NCBI GenBank assembly: GCA_026214975.1
Contig: JAOBSW010000276.1
Span: forward strand, 56,272-120,271
Source: Gentiana macrophylla
Lineage: Eukaryota > Streptophyta > Magnoliopsida > Gentianales > Gentianaceae
Length of the DNA: 64,000 bases
Reading direction: 5' to 3'
The position numbers and the translations under genes are program-made. This document shows positions 27,885 to 39,273 of this stretch, in pieces; within the stretch, counting starts at the first letter, position 1; every line of letters starts with the position of its first letter. The notes under the pieces are model-generated. The model did no database searches and was not told where the DNA came from. It saw nothing but the letters and a program-made list of their open reading frames with translations.

Positions 27885-28278
27885 TAAGATAGACGCGTGC
27901 ACGCCATTAAGAATGCCTTAAAAATTTTATTGCTAAAAATTGAATAAGTTACCAATGGTTTCGTAGGTCCAACCTCTCTCTAAACCCCCTCTCTCTTAAA
28001 AACCTCTATCGGCGAATCTTTTTTGTGCAACCAGCTCTAGTTTTTTTTAGATTCTTTCTTTCTTCTTTTGTTTCTCTTTTTCTCTTTGTTTCCTGCCGCC
28101 AATCTCCTTGATTTGGACATCATGCCTCGCTTATTCCCAGATCTGAATTTGTAGGCTTTTGGTTTCCATATCGTGGATGTGGCTGGATCGATGGCCTTCT
28201 TTAGGTTTTTGGCATTTCTCTCTTAATTGGCTGGCACTTTTGGGTCTGATTTGGGTGATGGCTCCGGATTTTGAGGGG
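27885..28278. other. Pyrimidine-rich sequence, possible LINE-derived, interrupted at 28284
   Basis: TTTCTTTCTTCTTTTG-type stretches lead into G-rich wording (GGTGATGGCTCCGGATTTTG) that appears to resume at 29323. No gene was found. Confidence 0.35.
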
Positions 28279-28283
28279 TCTTC

Positions 28284-28793
28284 TGTAACGCCTCCAGACC
28301 CCGGGCATGGTTGCACTAAATGAGTCATAAATGGTCTGGCCAACTACTTAGAGCATTCGTCATCGCTTGGCCTAAAATGGCATTTAACCCGAGTTGACAA
28401 GACTTTATATACCTCACACTTATGAGGTGAGCGTTCTACTACTTTCTGGAGATGTGAGACTTTACATTCTCCCCTTAGGGACCCGGCGTCTCTGCGGGCG
28501 CGGCAAAGATCGTCTCTGGATCGTCGCTGTGAGGTGAAGCCAGAGGTCATCCTTACACCGCCTTCTTATGCGGTGTAGTGTGATAGAATTCGTCGATAGT
28601 TGTCTCTCGATACTATTCTCGTAACGCCTGGCTCGTGTTGCAGAATGAAGCTATAAATGCTCCGGTCAAATTCTTTGACCTTCGTCATCACTTTGGTCTA
28701 AAAGGTTTAACTTTGAATGACATGAGGCGGCTTTATGTCTCATACTTATATGGGGGTGAACATTCTATTACTTTACCAATGTGAGACTTTACA
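28284..28793 (-). mobile_element. TRIM-like miniature LTR retrotransposon, about 510 bp
   Basis: Two related direct repeats, 28284-28466 and about 28619-28793, flank 152 bp. On the minus strand each begins TGTAAAGTCTCACAT and ends with GGCGTTACA or GGCGTTACG. The inner junction of the 3' repeat is preceded by a purine run (AAGGGGAGAA), and the sequence just inside the 5' repeat (AGTATCGAGAG) resembles the initiator-Met primer site. A TATATAAAG box lies inside the downstream repeat. No coding capacity. The repeats are only roughly 70% alike, so it is old. Confidence 0.68.
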
Positions 28794-28794
28794 A

Positions 28795-28922
28795 CCCTTT
28801 GCTAGTTTGGTCCTGACCACTCGCTTGTAATTGACAACAACTGGATCTTTGTCTTGTTTCTTCGCTATCTCATCAATTGTCTTGAATCTTGCAATAAATT
28901 GATCGACATGCTTTACTTCCGT
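28795..28922 (-). other. Short open coding-like segment next to the TRIM
   Basis: The minus strand is open for 43 codons (KHVDQFIARFKTIDEIAKK ...) directly against the TRIM-like LTR. It could be a gag remnant of the parent element; not recognised with certainty. Confidence 0.3.
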
Positions 28923-28974
28923 TTGCTAACTGAATCATGACTGCATAAACTTCCCAACTGATCCGCAACTTCTG

Positions 28975-29103
28975 GCACCAAAATCGGCTTTGTGTCTCGA
29001 ATGTGGGAGAGTTGAGGAAGACAGTGGCGAATGAAGCCTACAAGATGTCAATTGCAGTTCATCCCGGAGCAACCAAGATATACAGAGAGTTGAAACAATA
29101 CTA
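28975..29103 (+). pseudogene. Ty3/Gypsy integrase zinc-finger fragment
   Basis: The plus strand reads CVSNVGELRKTVANEAYKM then SIAVHPGATKIYRELKQYY, the start of the H2C2 integrase zinc-binding domain of chromovirus-type Gypsy elements (EAH....HPG.TKMY.DL...YWW). It stops after YY. It is opposite in strand to the TRIM-like element beside it. Confidence 0.8.
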
Positions 29104-29327
29104 CTCATGACCTTTCATGAAGATAGAGATATTAGAGTTTCCCACAACACTAGTTACCACGCCAGTCCTTTCAGTGACCCGAGTCTGTCGTTTTGTCTTC
29201 TGCTTTGTCGTCTAATGTTTGACTACGTAAGGCTTACGTATATAATTATATTAAATTTTAATTATATGTGTGCCAGCATTTTTTCCGGATAGGGACTCGG
29301 TATCCGGGACATGGGCGTCACATCTTC

Positions 29328-30229
29328 GGTCTCCAGCTTGGTAGCATGCGGCAGGTGGCGGAGTTGTTTTCATTTGGCGGCGGGGTTGTGGTTTTTCAGT
29401 GGAGCTGAGGTGATCTGTTGGTGTTGGCTCTCATAGTCCTTCTAAGGCTCCGGGCTCTTAGCCGGCGAGTGTGCAACTATGGTGTTGCTTTCTCTGCGGA
29501 GGTGTAAGTCGTTCTTTTAGGCTTCTCTTTCCGTTTGGTGGCGGCGGTCAATGGTGGCAGATTTCTCTTTCCTTGTGTGTTGATGGCTTTGCTTGCCGGT
29601 TTCCCGTCTAATTAACTTTTTCATGTTCTTCTCGTGTAGTTCTGTTTCTCTTGTTGTATTTTTCGGTTCTATTTGAGGTCCCCTGTCTGAGCGCCTCTAT
29701 CATCGTTTGAATTTTTTTTTTTTTTTTTTTTTGCTCAGCACGCCTCACATGGATCCATTATTTGGCTTGTTTGGTCTTTAGTGGTAGGTTGTTTTTGTGT
29801 TTGGTCTTTTTCTCCGTTTTTTCTTTTTTTTTGTCCACCAGCTATGGCTTTTCCGGATTTCTTTCGGTTGTATTTACCAACGTTGGGCCGGTTTGTATAA
29901 AAATCTTTCGTTCCGGAAAAAAATAACACAGGATTCGGAAAACCAATTGGAAGAGTAGCATGAACTCCCCTCCCCCGAGTACGGATCCTCTGTAGTGGAG
30001 GAGTGTTGTAAATGTTGTTGTGAAGGAGATCCACCGTTGATTCATAGTGTAGAGGAGATCCAACCGTAGATTTTTTTTTACACAATTGTCAAAATGACGT
30101 CATTTCAATACCATTACACTTGCACAACATCATTTACGGTAGTAGCCCCAAAGTAGGGGATCCCTCCACAAAGAAAAAAAAAATCCATATTAACGGAGAG
30201 CTCTCTTCTTCCTAACAGGAAAGAAATAC
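29328..30229. other. GC-richer non-coding stretch, possible LINE 5' region
   Basis: Contains GGTGGCGG-type wording and a T-run of about 22 bases at 29710-29731. No recognisable protein in either strand. It seems to continue the sequence interrupted at 28284. Confidence 0.3.
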
Positions 30230-31084
30230 AGTATCTCATGACAACAACATTAATATGCACTTACGACAAAATTCACTAATCGTTTCTAGTTCCGTAGGAC
30301 ATGAAACCGATATAGAAAAAGCAAGATTGACTACAACTGTCGGCCGTTGTTGACATGGGTACGACCCGGAGTCATAAACGTGATGCTCACAAACGAGTAT
30401 TCTGGTCTTTATCACAGCTGAACATGTATGGGCCCGGCCCAACTTCAGGTCCGTATTGTCTGACCTCGTATTTTCGACCTTATTGATCCGTTCATCATGG
30501 TCGCACATGAACAAGATCAGGTCGCCTTCGACCTCCAGAGACAGTTATAACTCCATAAATAGCATGATCCACAGTTGATCCTCTTTTAATTACTATAATT
30601 CATGATTAATTACATTCCACAATTTAAGCCTAATTGAGTCATTATTGCCCCACGTTGATATTACACTGGCCTTCAATCACAGATCCCGAAATCAAGGATT
30701 CAGAAATTTAACTCCTCACGAGGGAGGCCTATAATAGAGTATTTATTCTCACAATTCAGAACTATGTTAATTGGCTTGATCTCATACATTTTGGATACGT
30801 AAGCAGTCTCAAATGAAACATCCAAAAAACACCATCCAAATCTCCGGTTTGAAAGTTGGAATTCCCTCGAAATGATCCAATTACCCGCTTATAAAAGCCG
30901 GTAATTTCCAAGAATTGTCAATTGACATTAGAAGAATGGCCTTCAAAACAATATGGTGGTTCTCTGCATAATCACGAAATAATTATGATGATTATAGATA
31001 AATCAACCTCTTCATCCATGCAATCAAGAAAAGTCTCTAATGATTATCTCCAAAGGAGAAAAAGATCAAATTAATGGGAGAGGC
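30230..31084. other. Repeat-derived intergenic DNA, not classified
   Basis: GGGCCCGGCCCAACTTCAGG and nearby pyrimidine/purine blocks look LTR-like, but no paired repeat is present in the window. Confidence 0.3.
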
Positions 31085-31575
31085 TTCTTATGGTCCAAAA
31101 GACCCCCTTCTCTTGGTCATGAATACGGATGGTTTGGTTATTGAGGAAATAATCCATGGACATCTTGTGAAATGCGTATTAGTGGACACATGAAGTGGTG
31201 TCAATATTCTTTACTTTAATGTCCTCCAAGCCAATCAACTCACAGAGAGAAACATCACGCAAGAAACATCCTCCTAATGGAATTCACCAGGTCACCCGTA
31301 CAGACTAAGGGTACGATTTGATTGAGCACAACGTTCGGACGCAAATCACGAAGCAGAACCCTGCAGATAGACGACATGGTGGTCGACGGACCATCGTCAT
31401 ACAATATTATATTCAGACAAAACCAAAGATTGAACGAATTAAAGGCAGTCATATCACTTGCCCATAACAGCATGAAATTCCTCACCATCGAGGTGACCAC
31501 AAATATTAAAGATGATGTGGGAGTAGCCAGGAGCTGCTACACAACCACCTTGAAGGAAAGAAAAATGAACATGTC
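31085..31575 (+). pseudogene. Tat-type Ty3/Gypsy protease fragment
   Basis: The plus strand reads DGLVIEEIIHGHLVKCVLVDT, a stop, SGVNILYFNVL, then MVVDGPSSYNIIF, LNELKAVISLAHNSMKF and VARSCYTTTLKERK. This is the layout of the Tat-lineage gag-pro junction (VLVDxGSSVDILY ... FxVVDxPSxYNxILGRxxLNxLKAVxSxxHLxxKFPT). A stop at the catalytic triad and frame changes mark it as dead. Confidence 0.75.
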
Positions 31576-31589
31576 CAGTTGATCCTGAT

Positions 31590-32210
31590 GGAAGATCTTT
31601 TCCCAGCAACCGCTAAAGTCTGAAGATCCTACAGAGGGTGTAATAGCAGAGATTGAGCTATGGAGTACTATAAATAGATCCAATCAAATTGTAATAGTTG
31701 GTGATTTTGTGATTTTGTGATTTATTAAATCTTACCTTTCCTCTTTATCTTCTTCTTATTCTTTATAATTCTATCAAACCCTAGTTCCTCATTTTTCTTC
31801 AATCGAGCTTGTTCATTATATCTGGTATTAGAGCCTCTATATTGCCTCTCTAGAACGACAATGGCGGAAGGTACACGTACGAAGGTGACAGATGAGCTGT
31901 GGAAGCAGCATCACAAGATGGAGGAGAAGTTGCATGCATGCATGGAGGAGATTCATGGTTGCAATACAAAATTCGAAGCTGTTAGTCATAAGATGGACAC
32001 ATATCATGCTCAGAAGACCGCACAGCAGGCTCAAATGGAAGCGATGAAGGCTATGATGCAATCGATAGTGAAGAAACTGAACATTTCTAATGAAGCGATT
32101 CATCAAACACCTTCAGTGCAACAACCCTCTGAGTGCTTCATACAAAGAGGTGATGGATTCAGAACAGTGGCTAAAATGCTTGGAAAAATTCAGGCAAAAA
32201 AGAGATGAAG
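31590..32210 (+). mobile_element. 5' end of a Gypsy element: LTR end, primer site and gag start
   Basis: An LTR-like region with TATA box (ACTATAAATAGATC at 31667) ends near 31815. TGGTATTAGAGC at 31823-31834 differs by one base from the initiator-Met primer site. Gag opens at the ATG at 31861 with MAEGTRTKVTDELWKQHHK and a Met/Gln/Lys-rich helical region (MEAMKAMMQSIVKKLN) similar to chromovirus gag N-termini. The frame breaks at about 32130 and nothing recognisable follows, so the copy is truncated. Confidence 0.65.
31823..31834 (+). other. Primer binding site, initiator Met tRNA type
   Basis: TGGTATTAGAGC, eight bases after a CA that could close the LTR. Confidence 0.7.
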
Positions 32211-32395
32211 AAACAGCCTGCATGTTCAATCATATTTACAAAGTATACAAAATGAAAGGAGAAAATAACAAATACACTAATTGTGAGCTTTGTCACCGAT
32301 TCATTGTGATATGTCTATACCAATTCTGTGAATAGATATATATTCAGTAATATCTTAAACCAGATTGACACCTGAAAAAATACCTCGTAATAATT

Positions 32396-32399
32396 ACCA

Positions 32400-32438
<39 letters not shown>
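32396..32438. repeat. (CA)n followed by a run of A
   Basis: Short CA repeat then about 25 A. It could be the tail of a plus-strand retroposed sequence. Confidence 0.85.
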
Positions 32439-32439
<1 letters not shown>

Positions 32440-32443
<4 letters not shown>

Positions 32444-33317
32444 TGTGGCCCACGTTTGAACAACTTTCCTCTCAAACAGGCCTCATCTTCTTCATGATCT
32501 TGCAATCCATAGCCTTAGCCTGTCAAATAAAAACGACCAGTAAGTTCCTTTTCAATAAATAGAAGCATAAAATTATATGGGACCCTTTATTTGCAGCAAT
32601 ACCATTTTACTATGGCATCATCAAAGTTACTTAGACACCATAAAGAATCGATCTTTTACAAGTTGGTTATATGGTCTACAATTGAGTTTTCATTTTTCAA
32701 AGGTCATCAGTGCAAATGAATTCTCCCAATTATGTGTAAAGATTATAGGTAAAGACACTACATGATTTGCACTCATCAAAGATCCTATGAATTACCTGAT
32801 GAAGAACCATTTACATCTAATCAAAGTGACAGGCTGCTTAGCTTCTGGCGCACTAACCGTTCCTGAAAAGAATCCCATCCTCGCTCATTGATTGTCGAAC
32901 AAGGTATACCCTTACTAAGCAGCAAAATCGAAATTGATTGGGACGACAGGACTCAACTCAAGAATTCTGAAAGCACGCCTTTAGCAATAGCAGCTTTCCA
33001 CCACGAATGCAAATAATCCTATATAGGACAATAGCACTAGAACACTGTTGATTCTTCATGAGATTGTTTGAAGGTGGCTTCATGTCCTCGTCAAGGGCTC
33101 ACAGTTCACTGTGATCAAGAGCTCCAGATTATTTAAAGTGTCGTTAGGGTGTATAGGATATAGTATAACTATCATATTGTATCGACTCTGAAGCATGCAA
33201 ATACTTATTTCCTCACTCATAATCACTTGACCAAAACCTTTTGAGTTTGATGTAATGAGTCTGAAAATAGTGTTTCTATTTTCAAGACTTTTGACAAAGA
33301 GATTTACGCAAACCTTT
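32440..33317. other. Intergenic DNA, nothing recognised
   Basis: Short open frames only. Includes the 3' flank of the PPR gene on the minus strand. Confidence 0.4.
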
Positions 33318-34942
33318 TCAGACTGGAATGTTTCTTGAATGGAATATCTTACCAGGGCCTGCAATGACAGTACTACATCCTGGTTTCTTTTGTGAATCTG
33401 TACTTGCCAATGCCACTCTCATCCCTTCAGCTTTTTCCCACTTCTCAGAAGCGGCATATATGGTTGATAGAAGCACGTATGGCCGGGTGTCGCTGGAATC
33501 ACATCCACTTTGTAGTTTCTCAATCTCTTCCAGCAAAAACTCCGCCATATCTGCTCGCGAGTGAATGCGACAAGCACCAAGCAATGCTCCAAGGACTTCC
33601 TCATTTGGTCCCATTGGCATGACTTTTATCAGATCAATTGCCTCTTCTAATCTTCCTGCGCGTCCCAACATGTCAACTAAACAGCCATAATGCTTGATGC
33701 TGGCTGTTACGTCGTACAAGTCCATCTTAGAGAAAGTTTCCAATCCTTCCTTCACAAAACCACCATGTGCACAAGCAGTTAGAACGGCAAGAAAGGTTAT
33801 CTTATCTGGCTTCTCACCGGAGCTCTCCATTGCATGAAAATAATCAATAGCCTCTCTGCATTGCCCGTTTATTGCAAAACCCAAGATGAGGGAATTCCAA
33901 GAAGCTGTACCTTTATGAGAAATTGTTTTGAATATCAACCGTGCTTTGCTTAGATCACCACATTTGGCATACATGTCAAGCAACCCATTTAGAACAAAAT
34001 GGTTCAACGGAACCCTTTCTCGGATTATCGTTCATGTATTTCCTTGCCGACTTCTAAGAAACCTAAGCGAGCACAAGCAGATAACACGCTTACTGAGTAA
34101 ACTCATCAGCGTAAACCCTCAACTTGCATTCTCCTAAACGCATCCAAAGCCTCCCAACAAAAACCACTTTGTGCATAACCTGCAATCAGTGAATTCCAAT
34201 TCACCAAATTCCTCAAAGTCATACTATCAAAAACGGCCTTTGCCTTCTCCACTTGTCTCTTCTTAAAGTATCCAGAGATCATCGAGGACCAAACATAAAA
34301 GTTCTTTTTTGGCATAACCTCAAAGATTTCATTTGCTGCCACCATCTCCCCTTTACAAGCATAACCTTCAACCATAATTGTCCATGTCACCACGGTCCTT
34401 AATTCTGGTGGCATCTTATCAAAAAAACACTTAGCCATTGCCATATCTCCACTTTTTGCAAAGCCATCAATCATTTGATTCCAAGAAACTGATGTCTTCA
34501 TGGACATCCTTTCAAACAAGGCCATTGCTGACTGAGTATCACCGTTTCTCATATATCCTCCTGTCATTGCATTCCACGTCTTGACGTTTCTCTCAGGCAT
34601 AAGATCAAACATCTTCTGCGAACTACCAACATCCCTGCATTTGCTGTACATATCCACCAACGAAGTCCCCATCATCACATCAAAATCTACCCCTGATTTA
34701 ACACACTCAGCATGTAAAGCACGGCCAAAGCAAAACATGGAAAGAGAGGCACATGCTTTGACAGCTAACGGAATCGCACACAATACAGCAATTCCTGCTG
34801 AGTGACTTCGGGCATAAATCAAAAGAGCTTGTTTCGGTTTCCTTTGAAATATGCAATTCCTCATCAAACCAAACCAATCTGATATATATGAAGAGCAAAA
34901 GTCTCTACTTTCTTTGATGAGATAAAAATCTTCACACCTCAT
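33318..34942 (-). pseudogene. PPR protein of the At3g21470 type, with three clustered frame breaks
   Basis: The minus strand encodes a P-L-S-type pentatricopeptide protein resembling Arabidopsis At3g21470, normally an intronless RNA-binding organelle protein. The first part (34942-34106) has TSLVDMYSKCRDV, RNVKTWNAMTGGYM, TVVTWTIMVEGYA and NLVNWNSLIAGYAQSG. The second part (34007-33318) has LLDMYAKCGDLSKARLIF, LAVLTACAHGGF, YGCLVDMLGRAGRLEEAI and LGALLGACRIHS, i.e. repeats and an E-type tail. Between them the expected VSVLSACARLGFLEVGKEIHE and IIRERVPLNHFVLNG segments are readable but in shifted frames, implying three small deletions in 110 bp while 1.5 kb elsewhere is clean. It is either a young pseudogene or a functional gene with sequence errors, one of them at a CTGCAG-like site. 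Confidence 0.78.
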
Positions 34943-35044
34943 TAGTATTTGTTAGTAAGATTTTCGACTCTTATTTTGGAATCACCACTGTATAGCACTA
35001 TAGTGTAGACACATCATAAGCTTATCAACCCGTTTGCTTTTTGA

Positions 35045-35265
35045 GTTCAACAATCTACCCTCTTTTATGGTATGACAACGCCAACAATTGAGTAACAAAA
35101 TCCAAAATCACACAAAATTCTATCACCGCATCTATTGCACTTGACACGCCTAAAGAAACAAAAATACAAATTGCTTAAACCTAAAAAAGCAAAATTTCTA
35201 GTCAAGCAGAGGAGAAGCTAGGGATTACCTACCTCCTTGAACACGAGACTCCAGTTCCCTGCGCT
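35045..35265 (-). pseudogene. Duplicated fragment of RPT4 exon 1 and intron 1
   Basis: This stretch matches 27120-27325 across exon 1 bases (ACACGAGACTCCAGTTCC against ACACGAGAATCCAGTTCC), the splice donor and intron 1 (CCAACAATTGAGTAACAAAA against CCAACAATCGAGTAACAAAA). Similarity stops before the RPT4 ATG, so the copy cannot be expressed as RPT4. It is in the same orientation, about 7.9 kb away, immediately upstream of the PPR gene. Confidence 0.85.
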
Positions 35266-36088
35266 AATGGGCACAACCATACTCATTTCCATGTGTTGAA
35301 TAATTTCTCCCCTTGCTTTTCTCTTAATTTGTTTTCCAATTTTTCCGGTTTCTGGAAAAAAGTTTGGGTTCTTGTCCTTTGTATTTCTTTCTTTCTTGTG
35401 CTTCTAGTTTGATTTTATAGTTACTTCCTCCTCCGACTTCAAGGAGATGTTTTGATTGAATTTTTGTGTGTTGATATTCAGTCTCTGTTTAAATGGATTA
35501 ATTTCCTCTTCATACTATCTGGTAGAAAGGGAATGAAGAACTAGTTGAATATGAGAAAAGTAGGGGTGGAAAGGGAAAATAAGTGGTTGGGAAAAGAATA
35601 CATCTTTTTTACCATTAGAGTAGAGCATCTTTTTTCACCATAAAGTCTCTCTTAGAGTAGAGCATCTTTTCAATCAAAATTAATCCATACAATCTATATA
35701 TAAATTGAACCAATGAACAAGAGCCAACTGTCAATAAATTGCAGAATGGAAGGCATCAACTCTACTCTATGTATCAGTACGTTTGCTCATAGTAATAACC
35801 TGTTTTAGTGAAATGTTTTCCATTTAATAATATGGGTTTTTTTTAGAGGTACTGTCGGTGTTTTCCATTTTATATGAATTCTCTTTTCATTTTTAGAGGT
35901 TCTGCAAATCCTGCTATGTCTTTCTTTGGCGCAATTGGTGTCTGAGCTCGGGATTTTAATCAACATTGAGGTCAAACCAAATCAAATGTTCTTCATTTCA
36001 ATGTGTACATTAATCCGAATAAGCTTTTTATTAGTGTGCCAACCCAGCAAGAAAAATACCATTTTTATTGGTCTCATGACGAGCTTGA
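35266..36088. other. Intergenic DNA, nothing recognised
   Basis: AT-rich, low-complexity. A short repeat of TAGAGTAGAGCATCTTTT occurs at about 35617 and 35651. Confidence 0.4.
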
Positions 36089-36175
36089 GATTTGCTATGA
36101 CGTTTGTGTGATTTGCTATGACGTTTGTGTGAAATGCCGAATCTTAATGCTGGGATTTGCTATGACGTTTGTGTG
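36089..36175. repeat. Three copies of a 21-bp repeat
   Basis: ATTTGCTATGACGTTTGTGT occurs at 36090, 36111 and 36155; the first two are head to tail and the third follows after 22 bp. It lies downstream of the BEL1-like gene. Confidence 0.95.
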
Positions 36176-36449
36176 AAATTCTACTTCTAGGAACATTATA
36201 TAGAGTAGGAAAGAAGAAAGACAGACACCCCAATTTGCAATTCAATTCAATAGGTTTCAAGAAATAACTTTGTTTTATCAAACAATTATGTCTTGTATTT
36301 TACAACAACAACAACAACAACAACAAAAAATGGTTATCCTTGCTAAACACCATTACTGCATTATGTTACACCACACTTTCAATTTCTTTCCTCTACACAT
36401 ACTACTATACCTTCATTCTCACTGATTAAAATGAGAGCAGATGCAGTTC

Positions 36450-38795
36450 TTATGCAACAAAATCGTGTAATAGTTGAGAGGAACTGAACCGATGATGTCG
36501 GTTTCCTGAATCCAAGCAATCATATTCTCCACCCTCTACAGAAGGGGCGTTTGTTGTCGAGTACATACCGTCTCTCATTGTTGCGTAATTTTGATGAGTT
36601 TCAATGGACATTGGTACATTACTACCACCACCTTCACATTGTTGCAATCCCAATGTCAATGACACTCCGCTTCCTCCATTTTCGAACCTTCCCAGTTCAG
36701 AAATGTGGTAAGCGGCAGCCATTAGTCTGTTGTCATTGCTTTCATTTGATTGAACAAATGTTGAATCTTGTAATAACATGTTGTTACAGTCATTCATGTT
36801 CTGTCTTGCTTTGCCTAATCTATACACGTTTTCAGTCTCCATAACCGTGTTTTCAATTCTTGATTCTGCCCAATGTGCATCAGACAAATGACAGGATTGC
36901 GGATCAAATACTTGCAGATTACTGGGATGTTTAATGGACGTGGAAGTCGTGCTTTGTTGTAAATCGTCTCCTCTATTATCTTCACAAGCCTTTGCATCAC
37001 TGCTTGTAGCTTTATTAGCTGCAAACTCAGATGGAGAGTTAGCATCCATTTCAACATCACCAAGTTCTTCTTTGTACATTTCCTCAACCATTGGCTTCCA
37101 GAGCCTTACCCGTGCATTTATAAACCAATTCGAGACCTGTTACAGATCGCGTTCATCAATAATATTGCAAAATCAACAGAATGATTCAAGAACTTGCATA
37201 TAAAGTGAACATCTTTATACCTGACTTCTAGATAAGCCAGTCTGTCTTGCTAGCATCATCTTGTCTGAGTCTTTTGGATATCTGTCAAATGAAAGAACTA
37301 TGAATCAGAATAATGAATAATCGTTCTAGAAATTAAAAAGAGTGAGAGAAAAGATAATTTACGGATGAAGAAAGTGTTCGAAAAGCCAAGCTCGCAATAT
37401 GGAAACTGAGCTTTCAGGCAATCCCCTTTGAGGTCTCCAGGCATGTTGTTGCATCATACCAAGCTGCTGAATACCTCTCCCTTGCCTTATATGCTGATCA
37501 ATATAACGAAGACGAGATATTCCAATCCCTTTATTGATAGCTGATGCATCTTGATCTCCGAGGCTTTTACGTGCTGTTTGAATCTGTTCAGTAATAGCAT
37601 CACGTAAGCAACGGAAATGACGTGAGATTGTCTGTAGAGCAAGAGCTGTGTATGGCTTTGAAGCACCGGATCCTCCTGCAACAATATCGAATGATGATAC
37701 CACAATCTGCATCTGATGGTAATACTGCTTGTATCGTCTGTCCACCTGACAATGTACAATATCAGAGTTAAACACCGTTACTTATTTCGTGTTGACACCA
37801 TTAAAATACAAGATTAAGCTCACCTCATCCAACATTTCCAAAAGTTTATTCAATTTATTTTGTAGCTCCTGTTTTTCTGAAGCAGATAGTTCAGCAGCAG
37901 TTGAATTGCTGCTTGATTCTTGTTGCTGTTTTGGAGATGATCCACTTCCGTTAGGATCCGAACCTCCAATATGCGTCTTTCCATCGTTTTCTTTGGAATC
38001 TTTCATCAACCTACTCTTTATATTTTGCCCCTTTAGAGCTGTTTTGACATTGACAACTTCATCAAGCAATTCTTGAGCCGCTTTAAGGTACTTTGGACTA
38101 GGAACCGGCCTATTGCCACTCAATATTCCGTATGGAGATACATCGCTTCTCATTAGATCAAAGTTGCTTGCTTGGACGCCGCCATGAGGCATATAATCAA
38201 AGCTTCTTGATTCTTGATTAGTTGTTGAACTATGAACATTTCCAAGACGTCCTCCACTCGTGTCACCATCTAATGACTGATTAGCACACATGATTGAAGA
38301 GAACCCTGGTTCAGAATTCTGATTTTGGAAAGACGACGACATGTGAAAACCCGAAGGAACATGTGTACCGAGAGTGAGGGATAAGCCCTGTCCCTGCAAG
38401 TTTTGTGTGCCTTGAAAAATACCACCACCACCACCAGCAGCAGCAGCAGCAGCATTTTCAAGTTGATGCATTAACATCAAGTTGGATCTACTGTCTTTCC
38501 ACTCATTTATTACATTACCTTCGATTCGGGATGTTCCCATTTGAGATAAAATTTCTTGATGTGAATGACTGGAATCAGTTGCTCCAGGCATAATAGCAAT
38601 ACAGTTGGTTTGTTGGTGAGTATTCACAGGCAATGCAGAGGTATACAGTCCAGCTGATGATGAATAATTGTTCATATACATCATCATATTTCCGGACAAA
38701 AGGCCTTCCGAATAAGAATTAGGCATTTGTTCCCTCAATTGAAGTATAGCTGATGTGTCTCTTTCATTCTCTGAATTAGAGTAGAAAGAGGCCAT
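36450..38795 (-). CDS. BEL1-like homeodomain transcription factor (TALE class, BLH1-type)
   Basis: Four exons on the minus strand (38795-37824, 37745-37363, 37281-37221, 37136-36450) join in frame to 700 residues. The exon pattern, with a 61-bp exon inside the homeobox, is the conserved BELL gene layout. The SKY box ([15 protein letters not shown]) near residue 235 and the BELL domain from [21 protein letters not shown] bind KNOX partners. The homeodomain at about 425-490 has the TALE three-residue PYP loop (HPYPKDSDK) and recognition helix [20 protein letters not shown]-type SLTLG motifs lie near both ends. Poly-Ala/Gly runs occur near residue 115. BELL proteins act with KNOX proteins in nuclear control of meristem and leaf form; BLH1 is also linked to seed ABA response. 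Exact orthology is not proven here. Confidence 0.95.
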
Positions 38796-38838
38796 CTTTC
38801 AACTTCCCGAAGAAGATTGTAACGCAAACTCGGGAATT

Positions 38839-39272
38839 CTGCAGATTCATTGAAAAAAGGATCAGTGCCCTCATTCTAAAATCAAACTACCTGAACTTTT
38901 GAGCATATATAAGCTGAATTGCATATCAAGAACCAGATATCTACTATTATTACACAAGTCCTGGCAAATTTACACAATTCAAAGATGAATTGAATCATCA
39001 ATTGAACAAACACTATATACCATGAAATCTTCAAAGAAGAATCAATTGACAAATAAAAAATTATTCACAGAGGGAAAAGTGGACACAGGAGAAACATCCA
39101 AAATCAAGAAAGAGAAATAGATTTATCACTATAAACTACATGCCTTAGAACTTCTTTTTCAAGTTATACTGCACGTTGAATATCCTAAACACATTAAATT
39201 CCGAAAATCTAGGAAGAAGTAATTTAAAAAGAAGAAGATAAAAAGGTAAAAGTTAAGTCAGAAATCCAGTAC
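38839..39272 (-). other. Probable 5' UTR intron of the BEL1-like gene
   Basis: On the minus strand CCTGAG|GTACTGG is a donor ending at 39273, and CTGCAG|AATTCC is an acceptor 43 bases before the ATG. Leader introns here are common in BELL genes. Not confirmed by transcript data. Confidence 0.42.
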
Positions 39273-39273
39273 C

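Noticed and set aside
31837..32106. Minus-strand His/Leu-rich protein opposite the gag start
   Set aside because: Antisense shadow of the plus-strand gag-like sequence.
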